Of a stretch of 64,000 nucleotides of DNA, positions 56,389 through 64,000 are shown one piece after another. How positions within the stretch are numbered: position 1 is the stretch's first letter; each line of letters opens with the position of its first letter. Below the pieces are notes generated by a model. The model ran no database searches. It was not told the DNA's origin and saw nothing but the letters and a program-made list of their open reading frames with translations. The position numbers were made by a program, and so were the translations under genes. Origin of the DNA: Apostichopus japonicus (Eukaryota; Echinodermata; Holothuroidea; Aspidochirotida; Stichopodidae); contig NC_092580.1 in NCBI RefSeq assembly GCF_037975245.1, positions 22,680,501 through 22,744,500 on the forward strand, in the 5' to 3' direction.

Positions 56389-59300
56389 GTTTGTTCATGC
56401 AATCTTCTCATATAAAATTTATTTAATGTTTATTTAAAGATAAGTTTGTTTTTTTACCAGTTGTCATTTTCACAAGCCCTATCAGATATGTTTATTGTTT
56501 AGTACATAGTGATATATGTTCACTGCAAATGCTACGGTAAGTACTAATCCGTCTATTTTCAAAGTCCACACTGCAGCTAATAGGCCTAATCACTTTTTCC
56601 CCCTTCTATTACCAAGATGGTCATCGTCTGGAATATAACATGAAACAGCCCATTTATCTTTTGAAAAAGGCTATATCTCTAGAGGCTAGAAGAAAAGTTG
56701 TAGTCCAAATTTACAGGCAGTTATTTTTCATTAGCATCTCTTGGTTGATAATACTGGTCGGATGAAGGTTTTCATTAAATCCTGCTTTGGAGTAGTTAAA
56801 AATGTTTCAGTGATACTTTTGTTATCCATCTATACTAACAGAGCCCGAAGAAGAGATCATTGCTGAAGATTATTCAGGTGAAATGGAGAATGAGCCACCA
56901 GAGGAAGAAGAGCTGCAGATACTGCTCAACAATACTGGTTTGCCCATGGGCTGGTGGAAGGTTAAAGATCCTAAAAGGTAACATTACCCCAGTCACCTAG
57001 TGCCCTGTTATTTAAACTAGTGGTCCTCGACCTGTGTACAGGATGCCAAATATTGTTTGGGGCCACAGACAAAATGGAAAGAAAGAGATGCCAATCTTTA
57101 TCGAAGACAAGATGAAAATAATTTAACAGCACCCTGAATCATGTACAAATTTCTTGAATTGAAAAGGGGGGGGGGCTGGGTGAGGGACATGTACGTCATC
57201 CCCACGGACCCCATCCTCAGACCACAACTGGAGAATGGGGTCATCAAGTAAAACAGTTTGAATACAAGTGACCTAGTGCACAGAGACACTAGGATTTACA
57301 GTACATTATCTATAATCGTATATGATCATAACTTGTATGATCTTATATCAATTTTAATATTATTCTTGTAGTTATTGTGACCATTAACACATTAAGTCTC
57401 CATCATCAAGGAAACTATACAATATCAAAAAAAAAATTGGATATTATTTCGACTGTCAAGAATTGACAAGAGTGACTTTTGCAGAAGTCTTTCATTATAC
57501 AAAATATACATAATGCTGCTGTTTTTTATGGGTAACTACAAATATTAAGTCCATTAATGAATCACCAATAAAGGCAATCCTTATCAGTCAGTAATTTAAT
57601 AGCCTGTAGATTTGCATAACTAAAATGATGTGATGTTAAATAAGGCCCAAGGAGACTTCTCGTTACCATCTAGCTTCTAGCAGTGGATCTTTATGTTGGA
57701 CAAAATACATTGTTTCTGGATGAGGTGTTCAAATCTTTGACATTTGACCATCATCCGTGAAACGAGGAAACCGTGAAGTCACTCAAGGGCCCCTACAAAC
57801 TCCACACATGCCTTGAAAGTGCAAAGTGTAAGAACTAACCCACAATGCCCAACATGAGGGAGTCAACATCAGTATCACCTCCCCAGATGTCCTTGAAAAG
57901 ATACAGTCACCTTAAGCAGGGATGTACAGTTTTCTCTGTCACCAAGTACGGGTAATATATTGATGTAATTTACACTACGTGAGAAGATAGGAAATGGCAG
58001 TTTGAATCTTTCTGTTTTGTGATTGGATAGAGGTTGTACAACATTGCAGTACATCTGAGACCTAGTGTGGTAAGTTTGATGAGTTTCTGTTTCTGACTCT
58101 TTTCAGTGGCTTCTTCTACTTCTGGGATTCCGAAACTGACAAAGTTAAATGGACATCCCCTGAAGGTAAGGTGTATGGCTTTCTTTGTTTCATTACTACA
58201 CCTTAAACTTGAAATATTGTCTAGAACCAAGTGATTTCTGATCTAGCATATGTTGTGAATGGTTAAATCAAATCCTAAGCAAATCACTCAAATTGGGGGG
58301 GGGGGGGAGGGTGGGCTTAAAGAAATTATAAAAATATTCATTTTTTCGTGATGTGCATTTTGTGACAGAGGTGTCTCTTAATATCTTCCTGATCAAACAC
58401 TTGAATTTTGGTCAATATGTATGTATTTTAGATCCTCCTGAATGGTTAAATCAAATCCTAAGCAAATCACTCAAATTGGGGGGGGGGGGGGAAGGGTGGG
58501 CTTAAAGAAATTATAAAAATATTCATTTTTTCGTGATGTGCATTTTGTGACAGAGGTGTCTCTTAATATCTTCCTGATCAAACACTTGAATTTTGGTCAA
58601 TATGTATGCATTTTAGATCCTCCTGAATGGTTAAATCAAATCCTAAGCAAATCACTCAAATTGGGGGGGAGGGGGGTGGGCTTAAAGAAATGATAAAAAT
58701 ATTCATTGTTTCGTGATGTGCATTTTGTGACAGAGGTGTCTCTTAATATCTTCCTGATCAAACACTTGAATTTTGGTCAATATGTATGTATTTTAGATCT
58801 TCCTGCAAGCAGGAACTCGCAAAGAAGCCTCATTGGCTTATCAAAGCAGCAAGCTGACTGAAGTCAGTCTCTTACATTCATATTTTACGTCCATGATTAT
58901 GAATTGTCAATTGTCAACAACTCTGTACAGCAACTGGACGACATACATTAATCTTGGAGTGACTCGAACCGGGACCTTATGATTGGAAGGCACCGGCGTT
59001 AACCACTGAGCTAACACTCCACATATAATATTAAGACATTTTAGCCTTATCTTGCCCAGTTCAATGTTTGTTTGTTTTTTATCTACCTCTAGGAGTACCT
59101 GAACCAGAAATAACAATGAAGCCACCAGAAGCCCCCAACATCCAGCCTCTCCCTCCTGGTCTTATAGGACCAATGGTAAACTACTTCACCAAATCTCTGT
59201 CAACCAATACATCTCAATTAATCATTGATTAACCAGCAGTACTTATAAAAATGTCATTTCTTTTCTCCTGTCAATTCTCTCATGTATCTCAATTGATAAA

Positions 59301-61016
59301 TTTTGTTACTTTCACTGTACTTTGTTTTCAGGAATTGTACCATAAATACATTGTCCAAAGAAGGGAAAACTTGAATCAAATAAAGCTCCCCTCCTTAGAC
59401 ATTTTGTTCCATGCTTGGTATATATGATTGGTTGATCCCATTTTTTTCTTGCTGAACAAACAAAATTATGTTTCTGGTTGCTTCAGGAAACAAACAGTAT
59501 TGAAAATTTGGGTCTTACATTTTGTAATCATCCTTAAGCACGTGCGTTCTTCACTAAGCAAAACAAGATGCCATTTTTGCAAGATGGCTCCTCAAAAGTG
59601 CCAAAAGTAAAGGTTTCATTATTCAATGTAGTGCTATTTTTTGTATTGTCAATAGACTGACTTTTCTTTGAGAAGTACAAGTTGTCACATGTTGTTTTTT
59701 TCCTTAAAATCTTTTCAGGTCGGGCAGATTGTCGAGCAACCTGAGACAGCTGGCAGAAATGTTTTTAAAGTCCCAAGGCATCAGAAGAGGAGGGAAGAGA
59801 GAGGTAAGGGGCTACTCTGTCTCTTCTGCTGTGAGAAGTCAAACGATTGAATTCATGATCGCATAAACATTTTCATCTCTCAATTGAAAAATTCCTTTCA
59901 AATATGAGAAAGGATTGGTTAATACCACCCTCTTGTGTTGCTATAAGAGGCATGATCAAATGTTACAGAACAAGACAAACAGTCGTATACGACGGAAGGA
60001 CTAAAGCAAAAAAAAAGGAAGTTTAGTTAATGATGCTTGAAATCCTTGTGACTTCACAGATTAATTTGTTATTCTCTTCTTCCCTAAGATCTGTGACATT
60101 GATTGATGAGTTTTATTATCTATGTTTAAACGGATTGGAGCCATGATAGTGAGAGTAACTTCAACAGGTTTGCATTCTTTGTCACATATTACTAAAATAG
60201 ATCTGGCCACATTAGTTGCTTTAGAGCCGTATGTACCATGCTGTACGAAATCCAACCCCTTCTCTCGATACATTGATAAGCAACAGAAGCAACACAAATA
60301 GATTTTGTTTTGTTTGTTTCAGATTCGAGGAGAAAGAGAAAACGAGAGGACGAGTTGGATCCGATGGACCCGGCGTCTTACTCAGATGTTCCAAGGTGAG
60401 AGGATTACCGAATGGCTAGCCAGATCTAGTGTTCCATTCTGGCATGTTAATTATTATTGTCTCTCTTCACATTAGCCAGTATTTTCTCATCGTTTTTGCT
60501 CATTAAGATTTTTTTCTGATCAAGGTGAAGGAAAACCAAATGCAACCTTAACTATCTAATCTTTATAATAAGCCTGTCTACTTTCAAGAGTGTAAGGCAC
60601 CTCAGTAGAAAACCAAACACAATTTATGGGTTGTTTGTGGTCATTGCAAGTTTGTTTTAGCTCCATGAAATTGACCTTTGTAAATACCAGATTTGTACTG
60701 ACGATATACCTTTAAACCTTCTACTAACATCTTCCTTCAAACTTGTAATATCAAAGTCATCGGAATGACTCCTTGGGCATCGTGAGCCACATTTCTGAAA
60801 GTGCAGGTACCAGATTTGGATTATTCTTCTTTCATTTTTCTCCCAATCAGAGGAACATGGTCGACTGGATTACCTAAAACAAACGAAGCTAAAACAGGTG
60901 TGGACTCGACCGCTACGGGACCTTTATTCCAAATGAGGCCCTATCCATCACCGGGAGCAGTTCTTAGAGCAAATGCTGCTGCTACCAACAAAGAGGATGG
61001 GGGCGACTTAGGGTAG
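56319..61016 (+). CDS. PQBP1: PQBP1, polyglutamine-binding protein 1 (complete, 7 coding exons, 223 aa)
   Basis: A nuclear WW-domain protein that links transcription and pre-mRNA splicing through the U5 snRNP 15-kDa protein. Coding exons are 56319-56388, 56842-56977, 58107-58165, 59093-59175, 59719-59803, 60323-60395 and 60851-61016. All junctions are GT-AG and all phases agree. The start [18 protein letters not shown] and the acidic [10 protein letters not shown] are conserved. The WW domain (~56-88) has W62, the aromatic block Y73-F74-W75 and W84. A basic RRKRKR segment precedes [12 protein letters not shown]. The C-terminal [10 protein letters not shown]...[12 protein letters not shown] is the U5-15kD-binding motif. 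At 223 residues it is shorter than the ~265-residue vertebrate protein because the Asp/Arg-rich repeat region is missing. Confidence 0.96.
56842..56977 (+). CDS. PQBP1: PQBP1 coding exon 2 (start of WW domain)
   Basis: Acidic stretch [20 protein letters not shown] followed by [13 protein letters not shown], the first WW strand. Phase 1 to 2. Confidence 0.95.
58107..58165 (+). CDS. PQBP1: PQBP1 coding exon 3 (end of WW domain)
   Basis: A 59-base exon, [20 protein letters not shown], carrying the aromatic block and second signature tryptophan. Confidence 0.95.
58257..58806. repeat. ~184-bp tandem triplication in PQBP1 intron 3
   Basis: Three copies start at GAATGGTTAAATC (58257, 58440, 58625). 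Each contains a poly-G run of 7 to 13 and ends near TTTTAGATC. Very high identity implies recent expansion. Confidence 0.95.
58900..59020 (-). mobile_element. tRNA-derived SINE or tRNA pseudogene head
   Basis: On the minus strand from 59020: GGAGTGTTAGCTCAGTGG (A-box-like), CCTTCCAATC, then GGTTCGAGTC (B-box-like) and CACTCC, which pairs with GGAGTG. The T-arm 3' strand is missing and the anticodon stem pairs poorly, so it is not a functional tRNA. A non-tRNA body follows, so a SINE is most likely. It lies 70 bp before PQBP1 exon 4, antisense. Confidence 0.65.
59093..59175 (+). CDS. PQBP1: PQBP1 coding exon 4
   Basis: Proline-rich linker [15 protein letters not shown] onward to GLIGPM. Little conservation with vertebrates, but framed by consensus sites and correct phases. 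Confidence 0.85.
59719..59803 (+). CDS. PQBP1: PQBP1 coding exon 5
   Basis: [20 protein letters not shown] then HQKRREER. It occupies the place of the vertebrate Asp/Arg repeat region. The acceptor is CTTTTCAG and the donor GTAAGG. Confidence 0.85.
60323..60395 (+). CDS. PQBP1: PQBP1 coding exon 6
   Basis: Basic DSRRKRKRE (likely nuclear localisation) followed by the conserved [15 protein letters not shown]. Confidence 0.94.
60851..61016 (+). CDS. PQBP1: PQBP1 coding exon 7 (C-terminal splicing-factor motif, stop)
   Basis: [36 protein letters not shown] and TAG stop. The most conserved part of the family. Confidence 0.97.
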
Positions 61017-61127
61017 TGTCATGGTGACGTTTAATTGACCTCGTGAAGTCATGTCTGTCTAGATGAGTTATATCAGCAGAACATGACCCCAGGGAGTTTC
61101 CTGCATTCCAAGGGGCAGACAAGAGTG

Positions 61128-61193
61128 TGGTCCAGTAGCAATGAAGTTGTTACAAAGACATGGTCCAGTAGCAATGAAGTTGTTACAAAGACA
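61128..61193. repeat. 33-bp tandem duplication in PQBP1 3' UTR
   Basis: Two perfect copies of a unit starting TGGTCCAGTAGCAATG, at 61128 and 61161. Confidence 0.95.
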
Positions 61194-61566
61194 TTTGTCC
61201 ATGTCAGAAGACACCTGAGAACAGTATCTGAAATCTGGGGAGGGAGTCTGGGATCCCTATTAATATGAACAATATAGAATGATTTTGTAACTAAGTTTGT
61301 GTGTGAACAAACACATGAAGACTTGGGTGTATGAAAGTGTGGAGGGAGAGAGAGAAAATAATCATCACAAGTTTATTTCAGTGGAGGGAATACTCTTTTA
61401 TCTACTGCCACCACGGCATGGAAGGCAGTGATAGTTTACTTTTGAGGATTCAAGCTTTACAAAGACTTTAGACAATAGTGATATCAAGGTTTGTTGGAAA
61501 TGTTGAATATAGCTTGTAAGAGGAACTGGATGTGATGTGGATTTCCAAAACTTAGTAGAGTGTCTG

Positions 61567-62205
61567 TAATGATTGCAGGTACTGGAATGATGATTGCCAG
61601 TTACTGGAATGATGATTGCAGGTTACTGGAATGATAATTGCATGCTACTGGAATGATGATTGCATGTTACTGGAATGATGATTGCAGGCTACTGGAATTA
61701 CCATTGCCAGTTACTGGAATGATGATTGCAGGCTACTGGAATGATAATTGCCAGTTACTGGAATGGTTACTAGAATGATGATTGCAGGTTACTGGAATGA
61801 TGATTGCAGGCTACTGGAATGATGATTGCCAGTTACTGGAATGATGATTGCAGGCTACTGGAATGATGATTGCAGGTTACTAGAATGATGATTGCAGGTT
61901 ACTGGAATGATGATTGCAGGCTACTGGAATGATGATTACCAGTTACTGGAATGATGATTTCCAGTTACTGGAATGGTTACTGGAATGATTGCAGGCTACT
62001 GGAATTATGACTGCCAGTTACTGGAATGATGATTGCCAGTTACTGGAATGATGATTGCCAGTTACTGGAATGGTTACTGGAATGATGATTGCAGGCTACT
62101 GGAATTATGATTGCAGGTTACTGGAATGATGATTGCAGGTTACTGGAATGATGATTGCCATTTACTGGAATGGTTACTGGAATGATGATTGCAGGTTACT
62201 GGAAT
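61567..62205. repeat. 22-bp minisatellite in probable PQBP1 3' UTR
   Basis: About 28 copies of TTACTGGAATGATGATTGCA plus two variable bases. Unit variants alternate (AGG/CCA endings), and there are occasional short GGAATGGTTACT units. It ends a few bases before an AATAAA. Confidence 0.95.
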
Positions 62206-62210
62206 ATGTG

Positions 62211-62216
62211 AATAAA
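62211..62216 (+). terminator. Candidate PQBP1 polyadenylation signal
   Basis: The first canonical AATAAA found after the stop codon at 61016, directly after the 22-bp minisatellite. Confidence 0.5.
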
Positions 62217-64000
62217 GTCCAAACCATGCCTCATTATATCACCAGAAGACAATCATGAATTTTCTGTTCATGTAAATGAATTTAAGTTGTCAAAGATAAA
62301 CATTTTTAGAATTTGTCGCAAAATGGGTGGAGTGGGAAAGGAGTTCTAGGTCACTGATTTGAAAAGGGGGGGGGGGGTGAGGGGATAGTAATGATTGTTG
62401 CAAATGTGAATGGATTCACACAATATAAATCAACAAAAATAAAAGATCTGTTTATTTGTGATGATTAAAAGCTAAATATAGCTTTCTACTTTATTTCATA
62501 ATTTGCTTGATATATATTTCTCTATTTCATTAATAACTACTATACTTTTGTATGGATATGTAATATGTATAAAAGGTGCACACAAAGTATAAAATTGGCA
62601 AACACATGGCAGAAATCTGTTAAAATCTTGGCAAGACGGACGACTGTTGCTAATGTCACTGACTTAGCACTTTGCATACCACAAACTTTATAAAAATATG
62701 AAAATACACTTTACTACACAACTTTAAAACACACTATTACTTGAATAAGAATCTAAAAGGATAATAAATGGCAAGGAGATGTAGAGAGATAAAATAAATT
62801 GTGTGCTAGATTACTTATAACTATGATTAATTCTAAATATAAAATTAATATCATAGTTTGTCATGGCCACTCATACTTCACTGTAAAAAGATATATGTGA
62901 GTGGTTTTCTCTTCTTCGTTATACGACCAAACATTTCCAACTCTTTTCTTAAAAAAAAAAATTAACCCATCTCTGTTCACTTGTCATATGGATGCATGAT
63001 AAACCACTGGATTTGGTATCTTCTAGAAAAATAAATTGCCCAAAACAAAATAAAGATCTTGCAAAGAAAAAGACGAAATTTGTCCCTCCAGACAAACAAA
63101 GTACTCTCTTATTAACAAAAGCCATATACATGGTCACAACAATTCCACATCTACACAACCAATGGCTTTTGTCCTGCATTCAGTGATCATCATCTATAAC
63201 AGTTATTTCATAACCAGTTAGAACATATCATTTACCTGTCAAGGACACTCTAAAATGACTTGTAGTGAGCACACTATGCTATGATGTAAAACATACAATA
63301 TGTGTTAAGAAACTACAAAATTCGGTGGGTGGGGTGAGGGTGGGTGAGGGGGGGGTGTGTTATCAGAACTAGATAAACTGAACCAGGTTTTTATTATTCA
63401 TGATGTTAGATCATTGTTATTGTTGCACATGATCAGGATTAACATAGAAAAGCATCTATGTATGCAATGAAAATTTAAAGCATTGAATGGAATCATAACA
63501 TTTCAACTTTAGTTGGTGCAATAAAAAAATCTGGAAGAATATCTTCTTTGATCAATTAGTCAATTTATTATGAAGTAGAATTTGCTAGTTTGTGAAATAA
63601 TTGTCAGTTTATCCATGGTCCGATTTTAAAGCAGCATATGGTGATGATCACTACAAGAAAGTGATGTCTCAAGTTGACCCTTTAAATGTACACCTGGGGA
63701 ACGCATAGAAGAGAACTTATAGATGTATTAGAAAAATATATATATACACAATCTTTCTCCTATTGATGATGCTATGGTCATTTTTTTTTAAGGCTAGATA
63801 CTTCAAAAAGTGTAACAAATTAGTAGCAATAACATTCTGACTTGTGCACATATTACAAAGAAAAAGAGATATATACAAAGAAACAAAGAGGTAAAACAAA
63901 GCCTTCATTACATTAAACCTGCTAACGAGACAAACCCAATTATCGCCAAGTTCCAACAACTTCCCCAGACAGCGAAAAAAAAATTGTTATTCCATTTGGA
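62217..64000. other. AT-rich flank, no gene recognised
   Basis: Short frames only (for example 63717-63959 minus) without domain or splice structure. It could be the UTR of a neighbouring gene beyond the right edge. Confidence 0.5.

Noticed and set aside
58956-59020. Functional tRNA gene on the minus strand
   Set aside because: The T-arm is incomplete and the anticodon stem pairs poorly. The conserved boxes fit a SINE head or pseudogene instead.

Overview
The window is nuclear DNA of an animal. Its genes are split by GT-AG introns, it has no operons, and it is dense in small DNA transposons. MCM5 and PQBP1 are both recognisable and much closer to animal than to plant or fungal versions. The repeat style (hundreds-of-base non-autonomous hAT elements, palindrome-headed repeats, a tRNA-derived SINE, a Penelope-like tail) suggests a marine invertebrate, possibly an echinoderm such as a sea cucumber or sea urchin. 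The species is an inference and cannot be fixed from this sequence alone.

Layout. (1) 460-10464, minus strand: the first ten coding exons (499 codons) of MCM5, a subunit of the MCM2-7 replicative helicase. The last third of the protein lies beyond the left edge. A putative CCAAT/E2F promoter lies at about 10600-10720. (2) 10465-28717: 18 kb without a convincing host gene, filled by nested hAT-like elements, a hAT transposase C-terminal fragment, a frameshifted fragment of another element protein and a Penelope-like tail with a hammerhead-like core. (3) 28718-49417, plus strand: a 13-exon gene whose exons join in frame to give a 530-residue type I membrane protein. It has a signal peptide, three beta-sandwich-like modules (the last two a clear exon-triplet duplication), one membrane span and an 85-residue tail. 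The first module resembles the IL-17 receptor ectodomain, but there is no SEFIR domain. Its introns hold palindromic repeats, a 33-bp minisatellite and a 3-kb stack of nested transposons. (4) 49418-56318: its 3' flank, more repeats and a possible non-coding first exon for the next gene. (5) 56319-61016, plus strand: complete PQBP1 (223 residues, WW domain plus the C-terminal U5-15kD-binding motif), followed by a 3' UTR that probably includes a 22-bp minisatellite. (6) 62217-64000: AT-rich sequence with no recognised gene.

The three genes have unrelated roles: DNA replication, a cell-surface receptor or adhesion role, and splicing/transcription. No functional cluster is implied. The most unusual content is in the repeats. 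At least eight terminal types of non-autonomous element carry intact or near-intact target-site duplications of 8 bp, or 5 bp for one family. Many of these otherwise different elements share an internal core of about 110 bp containing a conserved hairpin.
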